Positions 25,611 through 38,158 of a stretch of 64,000 bases of DNA are shown in pieces. The stretch is from Melieria omissa (lineage: Eukaryota; Arthropoda; Insecta; Diptera; Ulidiidae), in assembly GCA_963971225.1 (NCBI GenBank), contig OZ020267.1, positions 101,815,729 to 101,879,728 on the forward strand, in the 5' to 3' direction. Every line of letters begins with the position of its first letter. The stretch's first letter is position 1. The notes under the pieces are model-generated. The model was not told where the DNA came from, searched no databases, and saw only the letters and a program-made list of their open reading frames with translations. Both the position numbers and the translations under genes were made by a program.

Positions 25611-26934
25611 CTTTCCTATAACTTTTATTTCCGGCTCTTTTGATTTGGGGCGTCACAAAATTAGGTGGGATCAAACGTCAAACTGCCAGCAAACTAAACT
25701 GCCAAGCAATCAGCCCGACATCAGACATTCTTACCGTGAAATTAAAGTTCCCCTCGGGCGCTTTTTCGATTTTTGTTTCTAACTTCATATGAAAGTTTAT
25801 AGCCAATAATTTATGAGCAAAAAACAAGTAACGAACTTAAGAAATGGGGGAAAATACAAAAATGGCTTGCAAAATATTTGAAGAGAAGGGCATAACTGTT
25901 TATGCTTAAATGAAAGAAAGTTTGTAGCATAATTTTTTTCATGGAATAACTAACATTGAACTGTGCTAAATAAAAACAAAAGAAGCAAGAAAGTGTTGTT
26001 GTAACCCTTTATATATAAATGCTTTTCTTCCTGCAAAACTGAATCAACTACTTCAATTTTTCACCACAAATGTTCGTAAATATGTAGCAATGGTTTTATT
26101 ATATTTTGGTGATTTTTCTCTATTTGCCTCGTTACCAACAAACGCGTTTTAACAACAAAATTTAATTTTTCAGCCAATATTTCTGTACTGCAAGCAACAC
26201 TAATAAATCAGATAATCAATATTGACTTTGCGTGATAAATGCACAAAACACGAAATGGCAGTTTTATCATTGAAATGTCACAGGTTCAAGTTGTGCTGGC
26301 ATTGAGTTCACCCTACATTGATACATTGTCAATAGAACGCCCCGAATAGATTGCAACAAGCGCACAATAGCACAAAAGCATAAAAAAGACAAAGCGGAGA
26401 AGCACAAAGTTGCACAGCAAGAAAATTCACAACAACTAAATACACAGAGAATTGACACTCTGACAATAGCCTTGACGTTGAAATCGAAATCAGCAATTGG
26501 CCAACAAGCAACTCTCATACACATTTGTGTTGCTGCAAATCTTCAATCAATTCTCTATCGCACGCTTGCTTTCTCTCTCTTGCTATTCCATAGAAGTCAT
26601 TGAAACGTGATGAGATATCGCAAGTACAAGAAACGCAAATGTCATTCAGATTTTGATTTGAAACAAATCAGGTAAATGACTTTAATTTGGGTGCATTGTT
26701 TAAAAAAAAATAATTTTGTTTTGTTGTTAAAATATTATTAAAATTATTTGTTGTTGTTATTTTATATTGAATTCAGTTTGATGTTTATGTAGAAAATTAG
26801 TTCATTTTTTAAAAACGTAGCGTACTTACATTTTTTATTTATTTTATAATTCAATTTAATGAGTTCAAAGTCTACAAAATTTTGGTATTGCTTTGGTTAA
26901 ATCTATTATGTTGATGGCTAAAGATTTTTATTAA
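24246..26934. other. Non-coding stretch
   Basis: No recognisable gene. It contains a GT microsatellite at 25578-25607. GC-richer sequence at 25250-25480 has open frames on both strands without known domains. Confidence 0.5.
25578..25607. repeat. (GT)n microsatellite
   Basis: An uninterrupted run of about 15 GT dinucleotides. Confidence 0.95.
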
Positions 26935-27247
26935 ACAATTCCTAAGCGGTTTTGAAGGCCTAGGATAAAGTTTCGAACTATAAAACTTCTTTCAGGTTGA
27001 TTTAAAATCTGTAAAAAACAATCAACACAGTTTCTAAGCGTTTTAGAATCCGTTCAACCTTAGATAAAGTTTCGAACTTTTAAACTCCTTCCATGAAGCT
27101 TTAAGGTCTGTAAAATACAATCAAAAAAATGTCTAAGCGTTTTACAATCGAAAAACTTATAGTTTCGAGCTTTTTTAGAATCACTTACTTTAGAATCACT
27201 TCAACGTAGGATAAAGTTTCAAACTTTAAAGCTTCTTTTAAGTTGCT
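26935..27247. repeat. Degenerate tandem array, left part (unit about 100 bp)
   Basis: Blocks of the type GATAAAGTTTCGAACT recur at 26963 and 27063 with intervening TCTGTAAAA..AATCAA and TTTCTAAGCGTTTTA blocks. The same unit resumes after the piggyBac relic at 30528. The transposon therefore inserted into a pre-existing array. Confidence 0.8.
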
Positions 27248-27638
27248 TTAATACTAGATTGCCCAAGGAAGTCATTTTGACTGCTTTTTAATTTCAATTA
27301 GAAAAAAAATTATGTATATGATGACATAATTTCTTAGAATTTGGTGACTTTTTGTACAACATATAAATGCGTTTATTAATAACTGTAGTTACCTCCCCCT
27401 CCTTTTTTTCCAGGACATAGATATGTGTTGTACCTATATTGCCCAAAAGCAGTCATTTTGACTGCTTGGGAAATTTTAAATAATCAAGTGACTCTTGTTA
27501 ATAAATTGAGTAAATTTCTTATATGACCAGTGCGGCTCTGTACTTGGTAAGTCGCAGTTGCTCAATAAGCTAAACTAGTACTTGTTATTCGAATCTATAT
27601 GAAGTGGTATTTGTTCCAAAAAGTTTATTTTATTTCTT

Positions 27639-28605
27639 TTGCGTCCTAAATTCATGAAAGAAAAGTCTAATAGAACTGAGTTATTGCAAAAACTAAAGAA
27701 CATAAGTGAAGAGTGGTCCGATATAGAGTCAGATGCTACAAATTCTGAACTATCATGTGAAGATGAAGCGGATTATATTCAAAGTGAAACATCTGACACT
27801 GAAGATAATGATGAAGAATCTAGGTAGTTCAGGTAGTAGGTAATGCTGGGTAGTTCAGATTCTGATCAAGAAACTGAAAACACCATTCAGGAGACCGAAA
27901 TAGCTGCCGATGGTACTGTGTGGTCAAATTTTGACAAAGGTGGTATTCCTGGAAGGTTACTTGTATTTCAGGTCTACTTGTATTTTCAAGGATGTGAAAG
28001 GGCCAGCAGTGCATTCTCGTTGATAATACATAGATAACTATATTATCAATAATATAAAAAAGTGCGCAAGGAAACAAAAGGGAAGTACCCAAAGCAATCA
28101 AACAAACGAATGATAACATGCCTCGGTTTTCCACACCGATATATAAATCAGAGAAAGAGTAGCTGTTCTAAGTTCCAAACATAAATTTGTGAAAATTGAT
28201 AAAAGTAATAAGAAAATGTTACTGGAATATATTCAATTTCATAACAGCACAAAATTTGGAGATGATATGGCGGATCAAATGGCCAGAATATATACAGTAG
28301 AAACTAGTTCTCGTAGATTTCGATTTGGCTGCTATAAATGTTTGGATCCTTTACAAAGAAACGACAATACAACGGAAAGAGTTCTTGTTTGAGTTAGCAG
28401 AACGCTTTCCACCGAATATATAGCTGCAAGACAGAAAAATTCATCAGAACATGAAGACCCACAAAGATCAACTGCAACATCATCAAATGCAACTCTCTCT
28501 AACAAACGCATAATTTGTCAAGTACGACTTTGCCACAACAACAAAACAAATAATATATGTGAAAAATGTCAAAAGTATATTTGCGGATGATGTGATTTGT
28601 GATGA
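27639..28605 (+). pseudogene. piggyBac-like transposase remnant
   Basis: The N-terminal part (27639-27827) is rich in Glu/Asp/Ser, as usual for piggyBac transposases. After stops, AADGTVWSNFDKGGIPGR marks the start of the DDE_Tnp_1_7-like domain. VKIDKSNKKMLLEY, then FHNSTKFGDDMADQM and SSRRFRF, mark the region around the last catalytic Asp (usually N.TKGGVD..D). A cysteine-rich end (CQVRLCHNN...CEKCQKYICG) at 28519-28587 corresponds to the C-terminal zinc-binding domain. The segment with the first two catalytic aspartates is absent and several stops interrupt the frame, so it cannot be functional. Confidence 0.8.
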
Positions 28606-28833
28606 TGTAGAAAAATATTTCAACTTTCATTTGCATTAAATGTGCAACTAATAATATATCTTTTTTTTTTTCAAGTGAAGTCAATATTTTTGTATTGTTA
28701 ATACCAATAACTTGTTATATAACTGTAAATAATTTAAAAAATATTAAAAATAAATTTTAAACAAATTTCTTTACAAATTAGTTATTCATTCACAATGCAG
28801 TCATTTTGACCACTTTCGGGCAATATAGGTATA

Positions 28834-30497
28834 CACTAGTCAGAATAAGTTTGCGTACAAGGGGTACGTAGTTTTTTCATATGAAAAATAAATCACTTAA
28901 AGTAATTTTTCAAAAACAAAATATTTTTTATTTTTTCCGTAAACTTAGTTCTTTTATTCCATTAAGATAATAATAACAAAAACTTGACCAAACTGTAAAA
29001 GGAGGGCCAAAAACAAAATATGTTATGAATTCACCTCAGAAAAAGTTTGCGTACAAGATGAGATTATGTAGTTAAAATTAAATTGAAACTAAGTTTTGTC
29101 CAAAAATTAATAACTTTGTGAATTTTCTTTTCTCGCTTGAACTCCCTGCAGAAGTTTTGGCGCAAATTTTTTTAAATTCGGTGTTTTTTCAGCGGTTATT
29201 TTGTTATATCCTTGAATTGTTGTATTGGTTAACTATATCTTAGAAGATGGAGTGTTGTTGGGCTCAGGGTTTAACTGAACCCCTTATATACTCAATTAGA
29301 TACACGGTAGGTGACTAGGGAGGGACTTTTGCAGCTTTGTTGAGCCAGTTAATAGCAAACATAGCTTCGCATCGTATGCATTGCGCGCTAAGGTTGAAAA
29401 CATATGTTGGAATCTGACCCAAAGTTTTGAAACCTTGGCTTACATAAGCTTTTAGAATATGTAAATAACCCCCCGGAAACATTTCTGAATAAAACAACAC
29501 AGCCTGCTCACTCCTTTTCCTGACATGCAGCCCCATACCATATCTCCACATATGCTATGCTTCACTGTTAATTTCAGATTTTTGTTATTAACAGGATCCT
29601 GTTCAAATTAGTTGATGCTTTTTAATTCCAAATATGCCAAACCATTATCAAATAATAATGAAAGGTCCCACTTTCTATAGATAACAACATTTCGTTCCGG
29701 AAATCCGGTTTTTTAGACTCCTTGATGGACTCTTTTACGAAAGCAATTCTGTGCTCCTTGTAAGTAAGCTAAATATGGGCTTCTTACATGCTGTTATGTA
29801 GGGGAAGTATGTTTTTTTCAGAACTTTTCTTATAAAGTCACTGCTAATGGGGTTTATAAAATATTTCTGTACATTTCTGAAGATATTGGATGCAACTAGC
29901 CTTAGATTGTGATGCACTGATCGCAAACAATCGAATCCTCTTGCTCGGGTAACTTAAGAAAATGGTCAGATCGTAGTAACCAAACAAGATTTTCTGTTTT
30001 TTTTTTTAGATTTAAGATGGCTTTTTGAAATGACGAATGTGCTCTCCCAAAAGTTTCCCTAATTTCATGAAATTTTTTGTCAATTTTGAAAAGTTTTTGT
30101 AAGATTATTCTTTATCCATTTTTAATATTTTTCTGTTGAATTCTATTGCTTTCTATTAAATTTCAAGCACATATACGGTTCCAAATAACTTACAAGTCCG
30201 TTTAATGTTCAATGGAATACAAATTTTCCAAAAAAAAAATAAAGAGCATAACCGGAAGTTCCCGTTATTAGTTTTGTACGCAAACTTATTCTGCACCGTT
30301 TTGTGAGTATATTGTCAATAAATACGAATACATGGAAAATTATTATTTTAATTCATCTAAAACAGAACAAAAAATGCAGTTAAGGCATATATGAATAATG
30401 TGGATAAGTTTTTATAAACAGAGAACCCATTTTTGAGGTCAAAATTAATCATAAAATATTTTTGACTTGCCTGTACGCAAACTTATTCTGACTAGTG
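28834..30497 (-). mobile_element. Tc1-like transposon with IR/DR termini (1664 bp)
   Basis: The first 26 bases (beginning CACTAGTCAGAATAAGTTTG) are exactly repeated inverted at the end, and TA flanks both sides. A second internal copy of AGTTTGCGTACAAG lies at about 29044, with an inverted copy at about 30274-30293. Each end therefore has two transposase-site-like repeats, the IR/DR arrangement known from Bari/Paris-type elements. Transposase remains are on the minus strand: SSDFIRKVLKKTYFPY...KKPIFSLLTRS at 29926-29735, then MVWGCMSGKG near 29540-29510 after frameshifts. The copy is decayed in coding but has intact termini. It sits inside the piggyBac-like element and is therefore younger. 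Confidence 0.85.
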
Positions 30498-30527
30498 TAT
30501 ACTAAGTTTCAGTCTTTCTAGTGTTAA

Positions 30528-31560
30528 GATCTGTTAAAACAATCAAAACAGTTTCCAAGCGTTTTAGAATCCGTTCAACCTGGGATAAAGTTTCGAACTT
30601 GATATATCTTCCATGTTGTTTTAAGATCTGAAAAATCTGTACAATCAAAACAATTTCTAAGCGTTTTAAAATGAAAGAATTAAGCTCCGTTCATGAAGCT
30701 TTAAGGTTTGTGCAAGGCAATCATAAGAATTTCTAAGCATTTTAAAATCAGATCAACCTCAATCGAACTTTAAAACATCTTTTATGCAACTTTAGATCTA
30801 CCAAAGACAGTCAAAACAATTTCTAAGCATTTTAGAATAGAAAAAACTTATAGTTTCGAGTTTTTTGAGAATCAATTACTTTAGAATCAATTCAACTTAG
30901 GATAAAGTTTCGAACTTTAAAACTTCTTTCAAGTTGCTTTAAGATCTGAAAAACAATCAAAACAGTTTCTAATCGTTTTAGAATTAGTTCAACCTGGGAT
31001 ATAGTTCTTATAGTTCTCTTCTAACTTGAAAATGTCTTCCATGTTGTTTTAAGATCTGTAACATCTGTCATATCTGTGCAGTCAAAACAATTTCTAAGCG
31101 TTTTAAAATCAGATTAACTAGTTGTTTTTTTTTTTTGTGTCCGTAAAAGATAATCAAAACAATTTCTAATCATTTTCGAATCAGAACAAACTTGGACATA
31201 GCTTCAAACTTAACTTCATCTATTTAGCTTTAAAATCTATAAAAGACAAAACCATTCCAAAGCCTTTAAAAGTCAGATCAACTTACGATATCATTTCGAG
31301 CTGTTAATCTCCTTTCATGAAGTCTTACTTTAGAATCAGTTTAACCTGGGATATAGTTTCGAACTTTAAAACTTCTTCCATGTCCTTCTCCTTTCATGAA
31401 GCCTTACTTTAGAACCAGTTTAACCTGGGATATAGTTTCGAACTTTAAAACGTCTTCCATGTTGTTTTAAAATCTGTAAAACCTGTAAGATCTGTACAAT
31501 CAAACCAATTTAAAAGCGTTTTGGAATTATATTCACCCTAATTCTCAGAGTTTTAAAAGT
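30528..31560. repeat. Degenerate tandem array, right part
   Basis: Further units of the array at 26935-27247: GATAAAGTTTCGAACTT, TTTTAAGATCTG, CAATCAAAACA and TTTCTAAGCGTTTTA blocks alternate about every 100-130 bases, with partial and fused units. There is no coding potential. Confidence 0.8.
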
Positions 31561-33289
31561 AACGTAAAGTTTTAAAAACGTAAAAGAAGTGAGACGTTCA
31601 GGCTTATATGAGCCAAATTACTAAAAACATTTTTTTAAAAAGTACAAAATTTGTCTAAAATGTTATATTTATAAATATATAACATTCCATTTGAGGATTA
31701 TATAAAATAATGGAATCGAAAATCTTTTGGATTTATCACCATTTGAAATCTTAAGTGAGACTGTGAGGCTCACTTCAGGGAATTAGGGTTATATAAAAAT
31801 ATAGTTTCATACTCGAAAACTGTTTTTATGTATATTTAACGTCTAGCAAAATCAACTTGAATTGTGCCGCTGACTTGTGAAAATTCAGTTTCGATTCTTT
31901 TCAGAATTCAATTTCCATGCTGAACTCAACTGAAATTCCGAATTCCCTACACTAACTGTTAACCTTGCAGCGCTCATTCAATTTATTTTTAATCACCTTA
32001 AATGCTTCCAACGAAAATTACAAAAAGACCAAAAAAGAAAAATGCACTCGAGAGAGGTCGAGAAATCAGAATGTGGCAACATTTACACGTACACGTGTCG
32101 TATAAATCATACGTTAAATGCTGCGGCGCACATACGCTGCGCTGCAGATGCGTCTACATATGTGTGGGTGTGTGTATGTACTCCACTGCGTTGCACCGGG
32201 AAAATGGGTCAAATAAAACTATTTCGAAATTCGGAAGTAAAAAAGCGCAGCAACAGCAGCAGCACCAAGTTACGCCATTACGATGCTTTTGTAAATATAC
32301 AACAACAAAAAGTACAGAATAAAAGAACAACCAAAAACAAAAGGCAAATATGAAGGGGAGGAAAAAGCAAAGCAAAGTTGGCTTTTTCCGATTTAAACCA
32401 TAAGCGTTTAAATGGGGAAATTAACAACAACAAAATCAAATAAAAATAAAATGAAACTGAAAAAGCACTACGATGCTGTGTCAGCGTGTAGACGCTATAA
32501 ACCAATCGAGCGCACATAAAAAAATTTCTGATATAAAAAGTAATTTATTTATGATTTGTGTGCATTTTGAAAGTGTAACTCAAAGCTTCAAGTTTTATTG
32601 ACGCCGCTTTAGGAATACTTTTTCCGCATTTATTCGTTTCTAAAATGCCTTTTCATTCCATTCATCCAAGCTTGGCTTTGGAAAACTGTGTATTTATGTG
32701 TTTTTTTAGGTTTTGTAATATTTTTTATGTGGCAAATTGCAAATCTTTTTGCTGCTGTCACAACAAAACCGCTACTTCACTTTTTTGTTCTATTATTTTT
32801 CATTTATTTTTTTGTTGCCTATCATATTTTCTATTTATTTTTCCATTTCTGCTGACTCCCCCCTTTTCAACAGTCAATGCCACAAACAGCTCGTCTCCAG
32901 CCAACCAACGGCAACTGTCGCAACCTCAGCATGCAGCATACAGTTCCAAGCGACATTCTTCTTCTCCATCTTCGATATGTTGAAGCATTCCAGCTGCATG
33001 CCACTCTGTACTTGGCACAATGTGCGCCACTGCCGCTTCGGTACTTTCAAAGCTTTGGGGCTGCACACACACACACACACAAACACTCACAGTAAAATTC
33101 TCTATGCGAAGGAAGTCGCTGCCAGTTTGTAGGCCAAACAAAGTGTTTCTTTTTTCGCCTTGCTGTGCATTGTTTTGTTTCTGTTTATTTGTGCGTCTGT
33201 CGGTTGGCGGGCATCTAATGAATGCGCCATGATTAAGTACTTTATGTAGACATGTATCTAATTCCTGGCCCCTTCACAGTTTACTCTTC
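31561..33289. other. Non-coding stretch
   Basis: No recognisable gene. Frames at 32000-32350 and 32640-33130 are open by chance or low complexity: they show no domains and are rich in Cys/Phe on one strand and Gln/Lys on the other. An (AC)n run is at 33064-33081. Confidence 0.5.
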
Positions 33290-34450
33290 AGCTATAGTCG
33301 GCATTTTTCTGGCCGTAATCGAGCGAACTCTTGTAACATTAACTATTAAAGAAACATTTGCCAATTTTTGAAGAGAAAATTCTAAGAAAAGTTTAATCTC
33401 ATTTTTGCTGTAACAAAAAATCTGTTCAAATGAAAATAATAATTTTAGTTTGGAATGGCTTTTGTTTAATTTTAAAGATCTGAAAATCATTCGTTTCTTC
33501 TTCTTCTTGACTGGCACGACAGTCCGATTACAAGACTAAGGCCCAGCTACCCGCAACCAACCGTGTTGTGCGTGCGAATGTTTTCACAAGGTTGGAAGGG
33601 ACCTACAGTTTTATGCCGATCCCGAACGGCGAGTTGGGAGCTTTTTCATAGGCAATTTTAGTCTCAGAGGCTTGCCATTTCCTGCTGAAAGGACAGCCGC
33701 CGAAAGAAAAATTGTTGTTTTTTTCTTGTTTTTTAGGTGTTAACGCAACGGAGTATTGAACTCGCGGAGTCTTGACTCGCGGCCCAACGCACTAGCCAGC
33801 TGAGCTACGGCGGCTGCCGTTAAAAAATTTATTAAATCTTAACGCGAAATTGAGACAAATTTGCCCGAAGTGGGGAGAATGGTTGAAAGTCGACCAGAAG
33901 GAAGAGGGTAGGAGGGGGCAAGGGACAAATGGTTGGAGGAAAAGGTTCAGGAGAAGAGGGCACTAGAGCCGGAGGAAGGCAGTTACATGAAAAAGCTGCA
34001 TTTGCCAGGTGTTCAGAAAGGAAATGTATTTTTGGCTCTTAAATTCATATTTTGTTGAAAAACTGACTGAATCTTATCTGCATGCGAAATTGAAAAACAT
34101 TTGCTCAAATTTTCTAACACTTTTTTTATTTTTTCTTATCTTTAATTTCTGTGCAAATATGAAAATATGTGATACAAATTTATTCCAAATGAAATAATTT
34201 TAGTTTGAATTGCCTTTTCCTTAACTTTTATGAACTGAAAATATTTTTTTTTACTATTAAAAATGATTAAAAAAGCGAATACGAAAATTTGTTTGAAAAA
34301 AAAATGTATTTCTAACCTAATAATTTTAGTTTAAGTGGCTTTTCTTTCAATTTTATGACCCGAAAATCTGTCATTAACTATTACGAAATTAATAGATTCA
34401 ATCTTATCTGAATGCACAATTGAGAAACATTTGCTAAAATTCTTTATTGT
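33290..34450. repeat. Degenerate repeat array interrupted by a SINE
   Basis: Blocks of the type TAATTTTAGTTTGAATTGCC followed by AATTTTATGACCTGAAAATC recur at about 33440, 34195 and 34319. Blocks with GAGAAACATTTGCTAAAATT recur at about 33352, 34090 and 34420. The copy order is partly scrambled, and a SINE occupies about 33501-33816. Confidence 0.6.
33501..33816 (-). mobile_element. tRNA-derived SINE
   Basis: Read on the minus strand, the element starts near 33816 with a tRNA-like head: GCCGTAGCTCAGCTGGCTAG is a good polymerase III A box. About 40 bases on, GCGAGTTCAATACTCCG is a B box. A tRNA-unrelated body follows and the element ends in a GAAGAAGAAGAA tail. The tRNA-like part no longer folds obviously as a tRNA gene and has no clear anticodon arm. 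Target-site repeats were not found. Confidence 0.75.
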
Positions 34451-34953
34451 TATATATCATATATAACGATCTGTGGTTATTTTTATTCAATTTCAATTAT
34501 TTATATAAACCATAAGTTGAATAAAAAAATCACTTCTACTACAATAAATAAGAACTTCTCTTCAAATTTCTTCAATCTCTTTTGTTTTTAACAAATCAAC
34601 GTGCATTGAATTACTTGGCCTTGCTTGGAAACTGCCTATTGTACCCAGTTGAACTTCTGCACGTGTACACAATGATCCATTGTTGCTTGTTTCAATAGCT
34701 TTGATGTGTATAGAAATTTCTAAGCTATCTGGCTTTACTTAAAACAAAACAAAAAATTTGACATTAAGCTATCTATGGTGCACATGCCACAAGCATATTC
34801 ACATTGCCTTACAGCAGAAGTTTTTGCCTCAGTCTCAGTTTTTTTCATTTTCATGTTTATTCAATTGAGTTAGAAACCTAAAAATACGCTTTTGAGGCTT
34901 TTAATTGTCTTTTGTGCGTAAGTCTAAAACATATAGCATTAAAAATTTATATA

Positions 34954-35918
34954 AGGGAGAGGGCTGGGGTGTGAACCGGGTTTTGTTTTTTGGCTCTAAC
35001 TTTTCACAGAATAAAGATATCGAAAAATCGAAGATACCGTTAGACAGGTAAATATAAAGCGCAAATTTGTTGTGAAGACAGATTACCGTTTTGATTAACA
35101 TTTAACTCTCTACGTCCAATTTTCTAAGGGCGTGATTTTTCGCGTTTCCAAAAAAATGGCTGGGTTGTGAACCATCTGGAAAATCCATATTAAAGTCGGA
35201 AAATACGAAGAAAACACCCATAATTTTTAAGTACATTGAGAATTTATTTAATCAGGAAGCCTCAAGACGTGAAAAAAAGTTATAATGACGCCTCTCAGGC
35301 CAAAAAATCGCAATGAATGAAACTGCTCAATTTTTTGAATTTTCATCCTAATCGGTGTCGCAATGTTTGCTTGTGAAATACGAATGCGTTCTCGCATTGG
35401 CCCACTTCAAGTAAACTCAACGAAATCGAGTGAAATTATATAAAATGACTTTATTTTTATATATCCGTCCATATTTGACAGTGTTAGAACAAATGTAGTA
35501 CGAAAAACAGGTGGTTCATAACCCAGCCACCTCAGTGGTTCACAGCCCAACCACGATGCCATTTTGGAAACTTTAAAATAAACGACACTTCCAATCATAA
35601 TTCGACACAAACAAATATTGCATCGTAAAATAGAATCAAAACACTAAATAAACATGTATTACACAGACCTTTTTGCAATAAGCTCGGTCACTAAGATAGC
35701 ACTTTAAAAAAAGCAAACAAGTTTTCGCAGTCGATTTTCAAACACGATGTCTGTAGCTGTCACAAGCAATACGTGTTTGAACTTCGGTGTAACCACAAAA
35801 GCAGAGTCATATCATAAGAGAAAATTGACAGTTGAAAGATTGGCGATATGTCAATTAGGGAAAGAAAAAACGGCAATGGTTCACACCCCAGCCTGGTTCA
35901 CAACCCAGCCCTCTCCCT
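34954..35918. mobile_element. Unclassified DNA element, G-rich TIRs (965 bp)
   Basis: The start AGGGAGAGGGCTGGGGTGTG is matched by an inverted end CAACCCAGCCCTCTCCCT, both flanked by TA. The motif GGCTGGGTTGTGAACC and its inverse recur inside at about 35158, 35509, 35535 and 35890, so the sub-ends are repetitive. No transposase is present. The layout is like that of 22449-23841, but the termini differ in sequence. A 35747-36001 frame starts inside and runs over the right end, so it is unlikely to be a gene. Confidence 0.75.
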
Positions 35919-36408
35919 TACTATATGTGCCTACAACTAGCACAGTTCATTTTTTATGCGGCACATTCCACACTTCTCATAGCTTTCACATAGGCTCGTA
36001 AATTGGCCATCGTATGGTAGAGAATTTCTTTATTAATGAAGAATAAAAATTTTAACTAATACTAATGGTTGCCCGAAATTACCAAACATGACATGTGCCT
36101 ATAAATTTCTCTTTTTAATATGAAAATTAAATAACGCACTAAAAACGAGAATAAAGAAAAAAGAATAAGAAAATTTGAAGATTTTTAGCTTAACGATTTA
36201 TTTTCATCAAAACTTGTGACTGAACTTCCTCAATGTCATTTTTTTACAAATAACAAAATATGAATTTATTGAAAGTAATAATAAAAAGTAATAAAAAAAA
36301 CTGAGAAACATTTTTTATTGTAACATAAATCTGTGTTTGAATAAATGAAAATACTGAAACAAAGTTATGATAATACAAAACATTTCGATCTTTTAATCAT
36401 TATATCAT

Positions 36409-36629
<221 letters not shown>

Positions 36630-37638
36630 TCATCTTTATCTATTATCCATCTTCTTCTATACATCTTCATCTATTTATCCATCTTCATCTACTCATCTAT
36701 CCACCCATCTATTTATCCATCTTTCTCTATGATCTTTCTCTTCTTCTTATGTTAAGCACATCGACATGCAATCGTGGAAAGTGTGATAAATCACAGCTAT
36801 AATTTACTACCTCCAACAATTTAAGTATGCTTAGACTTCAACAATACAACTACAACAAACACTTAACTTCACCAACTCGAAGTTATGCATGCAGTGTCTG
36901 TCGTTCATCCATTGCACGCAAACAATTGCAAGCAGGCAACACTTGCCGGCAACAACTGCACTAATCCCCTTAACTTTTTTTTTTTACTGCCAAAGGTGCC
37001 ATGATTTCATCGAGTTTGCCACTCGACGTGATGATCTTCGCCGCGTCGTGGTGTGCCATAAAAGGCAATTAAATTAATTAGTTTTGCGTTGCCTATAGCC
37101 ACGCTGTCGAAGGTAGTTAAAGAGCAACGTGCAAATAATAACGAAGCGAAATGACATCAACACACTGACACCGAAACGTGCGACGACGTCAAATTGCCAG
37201 CTGGGTGAACTACTCTATCGCCAACAACTAAACCATTGTGATAGCTTGGGCGTCCATAGGTTGAAAGATGGTCGCAAAAGGGAGTCGAGTTAATTATCTA
37301 AAGAATTGGCAAATGTTGAGTAATTTTCAAATTCAACGAAACGAACCCAACAACACAACACTTTCCATGAAAGCAATCGTTGTGAGGGTGTTTGTGTGTA
37401 CATATATAGAAACGCTGTGCTTTTACATAGATAACATATGTATGTGTGTGTAAGGGAATGGCGTGCGGTTTGAACTATGTTTTGGGTTTGGCTATAACTT
37501 TTTAATGAATGAAAAACTAAATAGAAAAATATAAAAAATAAAAATAGCATATGGAAAATATGAACTTCAGGTGTCATATTGTTCGATTAGACCTAACTTG
37601 CACTATAAGTTGTGGCTAAACGATAAATCGATGTTTAA

Positions 37639-38158
37639 CCCTTTCCTTCCCATGGTAGCCATATGGCTACCAAATTCAAATTTGGAATTTGGATGTATAA
37701 TTTTCGATTTTTCCCCATTCTATGAATTGTATCGCTTAAAAGAAACATTGTTCTGAGCTTATTCAGTAAAATATGTAGTTTGTTTTTATGGGAACATTGA
37801 AAATTGTTAACATTTGTGCAACGGTTCCCGCTCGACAGGGCAGCAGAATTAAATGGCGAAAATGTAATATTGCTCTATGTTTAACAAAGGACACCAAATA
37901 ACTCTAAAATGCTAACAAATAACTCTAAAAACTTGTAAATAAGGGACATTTTGTTTTCATATAAAATATGTTTTAATTTTGCTTCATAAAAGCCCAGTGT
38001 AGTCTAGTGTAGTATGGCCACCTCCCCCTCGCACCTCCCACTGGAAAGTCGAAACCATTTTAAATGTGATGCAAAATACTTTTAAATAGTTCTCTCGTTT
38101 CAAATAACCAACTTCCAGTATGTTTCTATGGCTAATTCATAATTCGGGAAGGAAAGGG
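37639..38158. mobile_element. TTAA-flanked piggyBac-type MITE (520 bp)
   Basis: The 13-bp ends CCCTTTCCTTCCC (37639-37651) and GGGAAGGAAAGGG (38146-38158) are perfectly inverted and flanked by TTAA on both sides. It has no transposase. Terminal CCC plus TTAA duplication is the piggyBac hallmark. Confidence 0.85.

Larger units (their letters stand above)
27252..30523 (+). mobile_element. piggyBac-like element, decayed, with nested Tc1-like insertion
   Basis: The element is bounded by TTAA at 27248-27251 and 30524-30527. The right end, CACTAGAAAGACTG on the opposite strand, matches the MITE at 6735. The left end TACTAGATTGCCC is more diverged. Sub-terminal blocks CCTATATTGCCCAAAAGCAG (27433) and an inverted CTTTCGGGCAATATAGG (28813-28829) form a second inverted pair next to palindromic AGTCATTTTGACT. 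The coding remnant on the + strand has an acidic N-terminal part at 27639-27827, an AADGTVWSNF motif at about 27905-27934 and a C-terminal part at 28189-28350. The middle, where the catalytic core should be, is missing. Without the nested element it is about 1.6 kb. Confidence 0.8.

Noticed and set aside
33740..33816. tRNA gene
   Set aside because: A and B boxes are present, but the rest does not fold into a tRNA and the unit continues into a SINE body with a GAA tail.
35747..36001. 84-codon frame as a gene of the G-rich element
   Set aside because: It crosses the right inverted repeat and flanking TA of the element, so it cannot be an element gene, and no similarity was seen.
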